DNA of 6,973 nucleotides from Lachnospiraceae bacterium (lineage in GTDB: Bacteria; Bacillota; Clostridia; Lachnospirales; Lachnospiraceae), in NCBI GenBank assembly GCA_900770785.1, contig CAAGLJ010000127.1, positions 1 through 6,973 of the forward strand, written 5' to 3'. Every line of letters starts with the position of its first letter. Within the stretch, counting starts at the first letter, position 1. Below are positions 1 to 6,315 of this stretch, piece after piece. The translations under genes were made by a program, and so were the position numbers. The notes below the pieces were generated by a model. That model was given only the letters and a program-made list of their open reading frames with translations, did no database searches and was not told the DNA's origin.

Positions 1-207
1 AATCATGTAGTCCATAAATAATAATAACCATGCCTTTCTACAATCTGCAAACTTTGAGCTGCAAGTACAAAGCTGCGTGTGAAAATGGGTATTACGCTGA
101 TAGTATTAACTGAAAATATAAAGTTAATCCATCGCATTTCTTGATTAGAGTCTAGCATAGTAAAAAAGTTACCATTAAAATTAATACATATTTTTACTAC
201 ATTGTAT
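1..207. other. Intergenic region, no supported gene
   Basis: AT-rich stretch in which I find no supported gene. Two short open frames exist: 30-113 on the + strand (27 codons) and 158-3 on the minus strand (51 codons). Neither has a ribosome binding site or a family I recognise. The minus-strand frame has a hydrophobic middle and could be decayed coding sequence, but this is only a guess. Confidence 0.5.
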
Positions 208-237
208 TTGGCTCACAGTATTCACTGGACATAAAAT
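208..237 (+). promoter_or_regulatory. Putative sigma-A-type promoter for the first lipoprotein
   Basis: A -35-like TTGGCT (208-213) and a -10-like TAAAAT (232-237) are separated by 18 bases. Transcription would start near 244, giving a leader of about 90 bases before the lipoprotein start at 336. The -10 matches consensus at five of six positions and the -35 at four of six. It is the best-placed candidate in the upstream region; assignment is by sequence only. Confidence 0.4.
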
Positions 238-267
238 GCTAATGCTTTGGAATGGAGGAAGCAACCC

Positions 268-320
268 GGGATTTGTGCTGATGAACAAAATCCCTGTGAT
301 TAAAACGCTGCTAAAGCAGC
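268..320 (+). promoter_or_regulatory. Leader hairpins before the first lipoprotein
   Basis: Two inverted repeats lie in the presumed mRNA leader. GGGATTTGT (268-276) pairs with ACAAAATCCC (285-294) with one bulged A and an 8-base loop. GCTGC (307-311) pairs with GCAGC (316-320) around TAAA, ending just before the coding start and its GAGAGG site (326-331). They could modulate translation or stability. The leader matches no riboswitch class I know, so the role is open. Confidence 0.3.
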
Positions 321-335
321 AGAATGAGAGGAAAA

Positions 336-1013
336 ATGAAAGTAAGAAACAAATTATCAGCCATCCTCATCATAATTATGATAATAGGGATGTTGGCAGG
401 CTGCGGCTCCAGAGTAGATGTTTCTGCCTATGTAAAGTCGATTCTGGATGTTCGTTATAAGAACGATTCTACAACTTATGTGGAGATGAAATTCGGCACA
501 GAGGAAGAGGCAGAGAAGGCCTACAATGAAGGCATGGACAAGATAGTAAATGAGTTTGTGAAAAACCTGGGGATAAGTGAAGAGATGACGAAGGAATACA
601 GACAGATTCTGGCGGATGTCTCTGCTTCGGTGAAGTATACGGTAGGTGAGGCCGTAAAGCAGGAGGATGGGAGCTATCTGGTGAATGTAACCTATGAAAA
701 AATGAACCTCTTCGTTCCCTTTGAAAAAAGATATAAGGCAGCTATAACAGCAGCAATACAGGACTGGATAGCAGAGATGACGGCCCAGGGAACAGTAGAG
801 TTTACTCAGGAAGAAATGGAAATAATGATGAATAGACTGATGTTTGAAACTATGGCAGAATGCCTGAAGGATACTTTGGCAGAAGTAACCTGGCAGGAAC
901 CGCAGACGGCTACCGTTACCGTTACTGTTAAAAACAGAACTCTCCATGCAGACGAGCAGGATTTGGAGGCATTGGATAAATTATTCTATGATGGTGAAGA
1001 GGCTGACAGGTAA
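336..1013 (+). CDS. Secreted lipoprotein of unknown function
   Basis: Predicted 225-residue lipoprotein anchored on the outer face of the membrane. Residues 1-5 are basic, 8-20 are hydrophobic, and LAGC ending at Cys23 is a clear lipobox, so signal peptidase II should cut before Cys23. The mature part is charged and mostly helical by appearance (roughly 55-100 and 130-185), with a short strand-rich stretch at 112-127 (GSYLVNVTYEK) and another at 190-200 (TATVTVTVKN). This resembles the DUF5105-like small lipoproteins common in Clostridia, but I cannot confirm the family from sequence alone. I prefer ATG 336 over the in-frame ATG 324 because GAGAGG (326-331) precedes it, while 324 has no such site and abuts a hairpin. 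No clear terminator follows before the next lipoprotein, 155 bases downstream. No function is proposed. Confidence 0.85.
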   Translation: MKVRNKLSAILIIIMIIGMLAGCGSRVDVSAYVKSILDVRYKNDSTTYVEMKFGTEEEAEKAYNEGMDKIVNEFVKNLGISEEMTKEYRQILADVSASVKYTVGEAVKQEDGSYLVNVTYEKMNLFVPFEKRYKAAITAAIQDWIAEMTAQGTVEFTQEEMEIMMNRLMFETMAECLKDTLAEVTWQEPQTATVTVTVKNRTLHADEQDLEALDKLFYDGEEADR

Positions 1014-1168
1014 TTACAGGAAAAATCAGGAATAGCTTCTTAAAATAGCAGGTTTTTTGCAACTGAATAAAAATTTTTTTGTAAATCTGGAATTTATTGA
1101 TATGCAGGTGAATATACATAATAACATATGGGTGTAAAGTGCCTGTATAGAAATGGAGGAAAAGATTT

Positions 1169-1627
1169 ATGAAAAAACATCTAATCACAGCAACCTTAAT
1201 TGTAACTCTGGGGCTGGCAGCAGGCTGTGGTGCCGAAGGCGTCTCCAGCGACGTGATGCCGACTACGGCTGTACAGGAGATGGACATGACTGTGGGTACA
1301 GAGCTGGCAACAGAAGAGATGCCTATGGCAGAGACTACAGTAGAGGCAGTTGAAGAGTCTGCCATTGATGGGGCAGCAGCTGTCTCCAGCGAAGAAGCAA
1401 TGGAAGCTACAGCTGTAACCGGTGTGGTAGAAGAAATGAAGGATTTCATGTTCATCATTACCGATGAAGCTGGTACAGCCTATGCATTCCCTTATGACGC
1501 AGAAAGCGGATTGGATTTATCTGATATTCAGGTAGGAGACAAGGTGACTGTAAGCTTTACCGGTACCATCTCTGAATCAGAGGCGTTCAAAGGAGAAATC
1601 CTTTCAGTGGAAAAAGTAGAAGAATAG
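1169..1627 (+). CDS. Small acidic lipoprotein with OB-like C-terminal domain
   Basis: Predicted 152-residue lipoprotein. A signal peptide (1-19, MKKHLITATL then a hydrophobic core) ends in the lipobox LAAGC with lipidated Cys20. Residues 21-90 form a low-complexity Ala/Thr/Glu/Met-rich linker with 17 acidic and no Lys, Arg or His residues, likely an extended stalk. Residues 91-152 look like a compact beta-rich domain: FMFIITDEAGTAYAFPYD, then DIQVGDKVTVSF and a closing strand around ILSVEKVEE. The pattern of a strand, a GDKV turn and a strand is seen in small OB-fold secreted domains such as DUF3221; that link is a guess. GGAGG (1155-1159) lies 9 bases before the ATG, so the start is well supported. 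It follows another lipoprotein gene in the same direction, and a strong terminator lies about 36 bases after the stop. Substrate and function are unknown. Confidence 0.85.
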   Translation: MKKHLITATLIVTLGLAAGCGAEGVSSDVMPTTAVQEMDMTVGTELATEEMPMAETTVEAVEESAIDGAAAVSSEEAMEATAVTGVVEEMKDFMFIITDEAGTAYAFPYDAESGLDLSDIQVGDKVTVSFTGTISESEAFKGEILSVEKVEE

Positions 1628-1662
1628 TTACAGGGAATTAAGAACATAGAGACTTATCTCAT

Positions 1663-1714
1663 AAAAGCCTGCCTGCTGCGGAATAAAGTATTCCAAAAGC
1701 AGACAGGCTTTTTT
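1663..1714 (+). terminator. Intrinsic terminator after the lipoprotein genes
   Basis: AAAAGCCTGCCTGCT (1663-1677) pairs with AGCAGACAGGCTTTT (1698-1712) with one C/A mismatch. An inner stem GGAATA (1680-1685) / TATTCC (1689-1694) closes on a three-base AAG loop. The outer stem runs directly into a six-T tract (1709-1714). This is a strong rho-independent terminator placed 36 bases after the lipoprotein stop, and it separates that unit from the DUF2156 operon. Confidence 0.9.
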
Positions 1715-1771
1715 ATGCAGGTTTACTATAATACCAGAGTTTGGCAGGTGTTTTTTACTACAAGGGTTGAC

Positions 1772-1800
1772 TTGCAAGCCCACAAAAGGGGTGGTAAAAT
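1772..1800 (+). promoter_or_regulatory. Putative sigma-A-type promoter of the DUF2156-M18-S8 operon
   Basis: TTGCAA (1772-1777) and TAAAAT (1795-1800) are 17 bases apart, the ideal sigma-A spacing. An overlapping TTGACT at 1767-1772 is a better -35 word but would need a 22-base spacer. Transcription would start near 1807, about 76 bases before the first gene, and just after a terminator, which fits the start of a new unit. A perfect inverted repeat begins at the last base of the -10. Confidence 0.55.
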
Positions 1801-1847
1801 ACATAAGTTAAGGAAATGCTTTATCATTAGGTAGAAAAACTTATGTA
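1800..1847 (+). repeat. Perfect 10-bp inverted repeat overlapping the transcription start
   Basis: TACATAAGTT (1800-1809) and AACTTATGTA (1838-1847) are exact reverse complements separated by 28 bases. The left arm overlaps the last base of the -10 box and the likely start site, and the right arm lies in the leader. It could be a two-site operator for a DNA-binding protein, or a leader stem. No T-tract follows, so it is not a terminator. Confidence 0.5.
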
Positions 1848-1882
1848 AATGTAGAAGATAGAAAGAGAGTATTGGAAGAAAT

Positions 1883-2794
1883 ATGGATTTAATATGGAAG
1901 AAAATCGGCATGGAGGACAAGCCGATTATTGAGAAGTACTACGCGTTTGAACAGAGTAAATGCTGTGAATTCAGCTTCAGCAACAACTATTTGTGGGCTC
2001 CCTTTTATGAGATGAAGTATGCGGTTATTGAAGATATGCTTGTTTTTATTACCCAAGGGGAGAGGATTTCTGTGGGAATGCCGCTGGCTAAAGATGAGGC
2101 GTCGGAAAAGAACCTGGGACGGGTTATTTCTGTTCTTGAGGAATATTTCGACTCCCAGAAGACCCCATTTCAGATGCACCTGGTAACAGAGGATAAATTT
2201 GCACGTCTGGAAGAAGTTTTTCCCGGAAAATTCAGTATAGAATACATGAGAAACCAGGCAGACTATATTTATGAAATGGAGAAAATGATCTCTTTAGCAG
2301 GAAAAAAACTTCATGGGAAGAGAAATCATATTAACAAATTTAAGGAGAATAATCCTGACTGGCGCTATGAGCCTCTTTCTTCTGAGAATGTACCGGCCTG
2401 TATTGAGATGGCTGAAGAGTGGAAAAGGCGAAATCTCTGTGAGGAACGGGGAGAAAAGCACGAGGAGTTTTGTGTCACCTTGAAAGCTCTGGAAGAGTAT
2501 CAGCAGCTGGGCCTTAAGGGTGGTGTTCTATGGGCTGGCGGTCAGGTGGTTGCCTTTACACTGGGAGAAGAACTGAATCAGGACATGTTTGTGGTGCACA
2601 TTGAAAAGGCCCTTGCAGATATTCAGGGGGCATATCCCATGATTAATCAGCAGTTTTTGATTCATGAAGCGTCACAATACAGTTATGTTAATCGGGAAGA
2701 GGATACGGGAGCAGAGGGACTGCGTAAAGCCAAGCTATCCTATTATCCCGCGTTTTTACAGGAAAAAGGAGTAGTAAGAAGGAATGAGCAGTAA
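1883..2794 (+). CDS. DUF2156 / LPG_synthase_C-like protein
   Basis: Predicted 303-residue cytosolic protein of the DUF2156 type, related to the C-terminal catalytic domain of MprF lysylphosphatidylglycerol synthases; the fold is a duplicated GNAT acyltransferase. Family-typical stretches are FSFSNNYLWAPFY (30-42), LAGKKLHGKRNHINKF (138-153), the strand pair GGVLWAGGQVVAFTLGEEL (213-231), HIEKALADIQGAYPMINQ (239-256) and NREEDTGAEGLRKAKLSYYP (270-289). No membrane segments or signal peptide are present, so it lacks the flippase half of MprF. Aminoacyl transfer to a lipid or other acceptor is suggested by family only; the true acceptor is unknown. The ATG is preceded by a modest GGAAG site (1874-1878), and the upstream promoter and repeat fit this start. 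Its stop overlaps the start of the M18 aminopeptidase gene by 11 bases, implying translational coupling. Confidence 0.85.
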   Translation: MDLIWKKIGMEDKPIIEKYYAFEQSKCCEFSFSNNYLWAPFYEMKYAVIEDMLVFITQGERISVGMPLAKDEASEKNLGRVISVLEEYFDSQKTPFQMHLVTEDKFARLEEVFPGKFSIEYMRNQADYIYEMEKMISLAGKKLHGKRNHINKFKENNPDWRYEPLSSENVPACIEMAEEWKRRNLCEERGEKHEEFCVTLKALEEYQQLGLKGGVLWAGGQVVAFTLGEELNQDMFVVHIEKALADIQGAYPMINQQFLIHEASQYSYVNREEDTGAEGLRKAKLSYYPAFLQEKGVVRRNEQ

Positions 2795-4070
2795 GGAGAG
2801 TGCGAAAAAACTTCTGGAATTTATTGATAAAAGTCCTACCGGATTTCACACCGTATTCAACGTAAAAGAGGCATTGGAAAAGAATGGCTTTGAACAGCTT
2901 CGGGAGGGAGAAGCATGGAGTCTGAAAGAGGGAGAAAAGTATTATGTAATCCGGAATGAAGCATCCCTGATTGCCTTCCAGCTCCCCAAAAAAGAGCTGA
3001 AGGGTTTTCGTATTATTGCCACCCACTGTGATACACCCTGTTTTAAGCTGAAGGAAAATCCGGAAATTACGGTAGAAAACAGTTATGTTACTTTAAACGT
3101 GGAAAAATACGGTGGTTCTATTCTGTCAACCTGGCTGGACAGACCGCTTTCCATTGCCGGAAGGGTTATTCTCAAAGGAAAGAGAGGACTGGAAAGCAGG
3201 CTGGTAAATTTTGAGGAGAATCTTTGTATTATTCCCAATCTGGCTATTCATTTAAACAGAGAGATAAATAAGGGAATTGAGTATAATCCGCAGACGGATA
3301 TGCGGCCCTTATTTTCAGGTGAAAAAGATACCTCTTTAAAGAAGCTGCTGGCGGATAAGCTGGAGGTGGAGGAGGAAGCAATTCTGGGCATGGATCTTTT
3401 CCTTTACAGCCGCACTCCCGGCTGCTTTATGGGATACCAGGATGCTTTTGTAGGTGCCCCCAGACTGGATGATACTCAGTGTGTATTTTCCTCTTTGCAG
3501 GGCTTTTTAATAGCAGATAATCCTTCCTATATGAAGCTATACTGTGTTTTTGACCATGAGGAGGTAGGAAGCAGAACCAGGCAGGGAGCAGACTCCGACT
3601 TTTTGGAGGTGACTTTGGAGAAAATCAGCAGGGCATCAGGAAAAGAGGACAGACTGGCGGATCTGCTGGCTGACAGTATTCTTTTGTCTGCAGATAACGG
3701 ACATGGTTTGCACCCCAACCACCCGGAGAAATCTGATCCGACCAACCGACCGGTATTAAACGGAGGTATCGTGATAAAATATCATGGGAATCAGCAGTAT
3801 ACTACGGACGGTTTTACCGGAGCAGTGGTGAAGGATATCTGCAATCGGGAAAAAATCCCCTATCAGACCTACCATAACCGTTCGGATATTCCGGGAGGCT
3901 CTACTCTGGGGAACATTTCCATTTCCCATTGCTCTGTCCCGTCCGCGGATGTAGGGCTGGCCCAGCTTGCCATGCACTCTGCCTTTGAGACGGCAGGAAC
4001 GAAGGATACAGAATATTTTATTCGTTTTGCCAGAGCATTTTATGAAGATCAGGGGCATACATTGGTCTAG
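2784..4070 (+). CDS. M18 family metallo-aminopeptidase
   Basis: A 428-residue cytosolic aminopeptidase of family M18 (aspartyl/vacuolar aminopeptidase I type), which removes N-terminal residues from peptides using two bound metal ions and is usually a large tetrahedral oligomer. All expected active-site elements are visible: His81 and Asp83 in ATHCDTPCFKLKENP, Asp229 in APRLDD, Glu259-Glu260 in DHEEVGS, Asp304 in SADNGHGLHPNHPEK, and His398 in QLAMHSAFE. KSPTGFH at 16-22 is the usual N-terminal signature, and length is close to the family norm (about 420-480), so the gene looks intact. The start overlaps the preceding gene by 11 bases, with AAGAAGG (2776-2782) just upstream, so translation probably depends on readthrough from the DUF2156 gene. 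An S8 protease gene follows 23 bases later. Its role is likely general peptide turnover; substrate preference cannot be read from sequence. Confidence 0.95.
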   Translation: MSSKESAKKLLEFIDKSPTGFHTVFNVKEALEKNGFEQLREGEAWSLKEGEKYYVIRNEASLIAFQLPKKELKGFRIIATHCDTPCFKLKENPEITVENSYVTLNVEKYGGSILSTWLDRPLSIAGRVILKGKRGLESRLVNFEENLCIIPNLAIHLNREINKGIEYNPQTDMRPLFSGEKDTSLKKLLADKLEVEEEAILGMDLFLYSRTPGCFMGYQDAFVGAPRLDDTQCVFSSLQGFLIADNPSYMKLYCVFDHEEVGSRTRQGADSDFLEVTLEKISRASGKEDRLADLLADSILLSADNGHGLHPNHPEKSDPTNRPVLNGGIVIKYHGNQQYTTDGFTGAVVKDICNREKIPYQTYHNRSDIPGGSTLGNISISHCSVPSADVGLAQLAMHSAFETAGTKDTEYFIRFARAFYEDQGHTLV

Positions 4071-4093
4071 AGCGTGAAAAAGGAAGGTGTGCC

Positions 4094-4513
4094 ATGGCAG
4101 GCAGCCAGAAACAGGAAAATTTATTGAATCTTGCTCTGGATTCCACCAGGGAAGAACGGGTACAGTCAGAAATTCTGAATGTGGGAGTAGAAGAAACCAC
4201 TGGAAGATGGGAAGTAATCGTGAAATATCATGGAGATTTGGAACGTATTGCCGGAGGGGAAATTGATGTAGAGATTTTGCTGGCAGGCTATGCCATTGTA
4301 ACCCTTCCGGAAGCCTTTATGGAGGCTCTGGCAGATATGGAAGAGGTTGAATATATTGAGAAGCCAAAGAGTCTTACCTATGGGCTTTCTGTTGCAAAGG
4401 AAAACTCCTGTATCAGCTATGGGGGAGGACTGGGAGGCAGCCTTACGGGTAAAGGAGTTCTTCTGGCAGTTATTGATTCCGGGGAGCGTGTTATTATAAT
4501 GTCAGGTCAGTAA
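4094..4513 (+). pseudogene. Truncated S8 subtilisin-like protease, N-terminal part only
   Basis: The first about 130 residues match the N-terminus of Clostridial S8 (subtilisin/Csp-like) serine proteases: a helical segment, a propeptide-like region (about 35-90, with IDVEILLAGYAIVTLP and a VEYIEKPK end), then GGGLGGSLTGKGVLLAVIDSG carrying the catalytic Asp128. Intact relatives run to roughly 550-600 residues and continue with the His and Ser motifs. Here the frame reads ERVIIMSGQ after Gly130 and stops at 139, and no His or Ser motif follows in any frame in the window. The remaining protein cannot be an active protease. The start is well supported by AGGAAGG (4081-4087), 6 bases upstream, and by its position 23 bases after the M18 gene in the same operon. 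A deletion or an insertion/recombination event at about 4484 is the likely cause. Confidence 0.8.
4473..4500 (+). promoter_or_regulatory. Promoter-like site spanning the protease junction
   Basis: TTGATT (4473-4478) is followed after 16 bases by a perfect TATAAT (4495-4500). The -35 half lies in the conserved Ile-Asp-Ser codons of the protease and the -10 in the unrelated sequence after the break, so the rearrangement may have created it. It would start transcription near 4507 toward the kinase and regulator genes. No better promoter was found before the kinase. Confidence 0.4.
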
Positions 4514-4954
4514 GAAGCCAATAAAATCAGGGGTTCCCACTGATCTGGCCTCACGAAAAAAAGCCAGATTAATGGTTATTTTGAGCTGGGATGAGTTCGT
4601 TTTATCCTGCGGAAAGCAGAAGGGGAATAAATTTTCTTATGTTCCAGAAGGGGAAAAGTACCCCCAAAGAATATTATAGAACGGACGGAACCACAGGTGT
4701 ATATTTCCAATTGGGGAAAGAGGATGCCCAGGAAGCTCTGATGATAATATTGCTGTCATAGAAAGTGTGACTGATATTGCAGATTGCATTGAAGCAGAAT
4801 TGGATAATAGAGGGCAGATACTTTGGGATAGAAGAAGGAAAGAAGCAATGAAAAGAGAACTGTTCTTTCTAATAGTGTGATAGATATGAACGGCAAGGAA
4901 AATATGTATCAGTTACAAGTTTCTTTGAAAGAGATTACAAAGAATAATAATTGA
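4500..4954 (+). other. Gene-less stretch with out-of-phase coding remnants
   Basis: About 450 bases between the broken protease and the kinase hold no full gene. Short + strand frames follow one another in different phases: 4500-4679 (59 codons, no good start), 4591-4761 (ATG, 56 codons, includes YYRTDGTTGVYFQLGKEDAQ), a third covering about 4731-4880 (IAVIESVTDIADCIEAEL, then LWDRRRKEAMKREL), and 4886-4954 (22 codons). Their protein-like composition suggests one or more frameshifted, decayed genes rather than random DNA. The last frame contains MYQLQVSLKEI, which resembles the start of pRiA4b ORF-3-like proteins (YQLKVxLKxI), but is too short to be sure. None of the others is recognisable to me. 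The 4591 frame could be a genuine small gene, though its upstream site (GAGCTGGG) is weak. Confidence 0.4.
4502..4571 (+). promoter_or_regulatory. Two mutually exclusive hairpins downstream of the junction promoter
   Basis: TCAGGTCAGT (4502-4511) can pair with ACTGATCTGG (4539-4548), all ten positions pairing if two G-U pairs are allowed. ATCTGGC (4543-4549) is also a perfect match to GCCAGAT (4563-4569), extendable to 4541-4571. The two stems share 4541-4548, so only one can form at a time. This resembles an attenuator layout, but no T-tract follows the second stem, so a terminator function is not supported. Confidence 0.3.
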
Positions 4955-6255
4955 CAGAAGATATGATTTATATTGTAGACAATATTTTAAATTATTTAAT
5001 CTATCTATTTATAATTTATTTTGGTTTTAAATCAAGTCCAAGGAAAAGTAAATTTTTACTTTGTACATCTGTATTGATTGTACTTTTTGCAGGTGCTTTC
5101 AATGCATATTTTGATACAAATTCTCCAATTATTTATATATTGTGGAGTGTGCTTTCTATTAGTTTGTTTTTTGATGATCGTATAGGGCATCTGCTTGTAT
5201 TAAGTGCTGCCCTTATGTATTTTACAGGAATCATTGATACATTCAGTGTCATGCTGATACAGGTTGTGTTAATAGGTGGAGGGATTACTGGTACAGAAAT
5301 AACATGGTGGATGGAATCCGCTTATCTCATATCGTTTTTGGCATATCTTTTGGTATATTTACATCTTCTAAAAAAAAATGAAGTATACCTGTGTGATATA
5401 GAATCTAAATATCAGTTCGCACTTTTAATACAAGGTAGTATTTTTCAAATGTTTTATAATTTTGTTTTTACATTCTTTAATGAAAACCATGCAATGTATG
5501 GTTGGGATGCATATGCAGTATTTTTTATCAGTATAGCAGGAGCTAATTATTCTATCTTCCTTACGCTGGGGCTTGCCATTAAAAATATACTGTCGAACAG
5601 GCAGAATAAGGAGCTTCAATCCTTGATGCAGATGCAAAGACAACAGTACGATTACCAGTTACAGCAGTCGGTAGCAGTACGGCGTTTTAAACATGATATG
5701 GTAAATCATATTGGTGTGCTCAGAGAATTAGTGAATCAAAAAAAGACAGAGACAGCCAAAGAGTACATAGATACAATCTGGAATATTCAGAATGAGTTTG
5801 ATTTAAAGATTCACACAGGAGACAGTTTTCTTGATGTTATTATGAATTATTATTTATATTTGGCAGATAAGGGAAATATAGAGTTTATTGTATCAGGAAA
5901 GTTGACTGAAACAATGGATCTTGAGATGTTTGATATTACAACATTGATGGGAAATATATTACAGAATGCTATGGAAGCAACAATAAAAGCAGTTGTCCCC
6001 AAAATCCGAGTTGAATTAGTGGAACATAAAAAGGAAATTTTTATTGTTGTCAGTAATAGTATAGTCAAAAAAATAGATACAAAAACCGATTTTTTTATGA
6101 CCTCAAAAAAGGACAAGATGAATCATGGATTCGGGCTGAAAAATATTGTTACGACAGTTGAAAAGTATCATGGCGAATATTATATGGAATCTATAGAGGA
6201 AAATGGAGAAGCGTTGTTTAAAATTAGTATTGCTATCCCAAAGGCGGGGGATTGA
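4951..6255 (+). CDS. AgrC-like sensor histidine kinase (GHKL)
   Basis: A 434-residue membrane sensor kinase of the AgrC/GHKL class. Residues about 6-212 contain six or seven hydrophobic segments (about 6-26, 35-53, 59-75, 80-108, 121-140, 155-175 and 187-212). A Gln-rich coiled linker follows (about 217-243), then the phosphoacceptor motif RRFKHDMVNHIGVL with His248. The ATPase part (about 330-434) shows the N-box NILQNAMEA with Asn339 and the G-box HGFGLKNI at 392-399, typical of HATPase_c_5. Its partner is the LytTR regulator 60 bases downstream. The reported TTG start directly follows an in-frame TAA and overlaps the TGA of a preceding short frame; ATG at 4963, four codons later, is equally plausible, and neither has a strong ribosome site. 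Relatives sense cyclic or linear peptides, but no AgrB/AgrD is visible. The gene is much more AT-rich than the aminopeptidase gene. Confidence 0.9.
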   Translation: MTEDMIYIVDNILNYLIYLFIIYFGFKSSPRKSKFLLCTSVLIVLFAGAFNAYFDTNSPIIYILWSVLSISLFFDDRIGHLLVLSAALMYFTGIIDTFSVMLIQVVLIGGGITGTEITWWMESAYLISFLAYLLVYLHLLKKNEVYLCDIESKYQFALLIQGSIFQMFYNFVFTFFNENHAMYGWDAYAVFFISIAGANYSIFLTLGLAIKNILSNRQNKELQSLMQMQRQQYDYQLQQSVAVRRFKHDMVNHIGVLRELVNQKKTETAKEYIDTIWNIQNEFDLKIHTGDSFLDVIMNYYLYLADKGNIEFIVSGKLTETMDLEMFDITTLMGNILQNAMEATIKAVVPKIRVELVEHKKEIFIVVSNSIVKKIDTKTDFFMTSKKDKMNHGFGLKNIVTTVEKYHGEYYMESIEENGEALFKISIAIPKAGD

Positions 6256-6260
6256 AAGAA

Positions 6261-6273
6261 GGTTGTTTCAACC
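6261..6273 (+). repeat. Short hairpin between kinase and regulator genes
   Basis: GGTTG (6261-6265) and CAACC (6269-6273) form a perfect 5-bp stem around TTT, six bases after the kinase stop. No T-tract follows, so it is not a terminator. It might tune regulator expression within the shared mRNA, or be chance. Confidence 0.25.
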
Positions 6274-6315
6274 GATTGAGTGGTATGCATGCCGAAGCGA
6301 GCAAAGGATACAGAT

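Noticed and set aside
3..158. 51-codon minus-strand frame with a hydrophobic middle
   Set aside because: No ribosome binding site before its ATG and no recognisable family. Kept only as a note in the intergenic entry.
236..460. 74-codon + strand frame overlapping the first lipoprotein
   Set aside because: It runs out of phase into a lipoprotein with a clear signal peptide, its start has no ribosome site, and its later composition (many Cys, Arg, His) looks like a shadow frame.
1097..1124. TTGATA (1097-1102) with TAATAA (1119-1124) as a promoter for the second lipoprotein
   Set aside because: The -10 word is poor and the spacing is 16. It is too weak to list as a feature, though an internal promoter in this AT-rich gap remains possible.
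928..1458. 176-codon minus-strand frame across the two lipoprotein genes
   Set aside because: Its Ser/Ala/Thr-rich composition is the antisense image of the acidic linker, and the + strand gene has a lipobox and a good ribosome site.
4541..4571. ATCTGGC...GCCAGAT hairpin as an intrinsic terminator
   Set aside because: The poly-A run lies in the loop and no T-tract follows the stem on either strand.
4650..4664. GGGG...CCCC small hairpin
   Set aside because: A four-base stem with a seven-base loop can arise by chance, and it has no T-tract or gene start next to it.
4951..4980. Consensus TTGACA at 4951-4956 as a -35 box for the kinase
   Set aside because: It coincides with the kinase start codons, and no acceptable -10 lies 16-18 bases downstream. 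A promoter there would start inside the gene.
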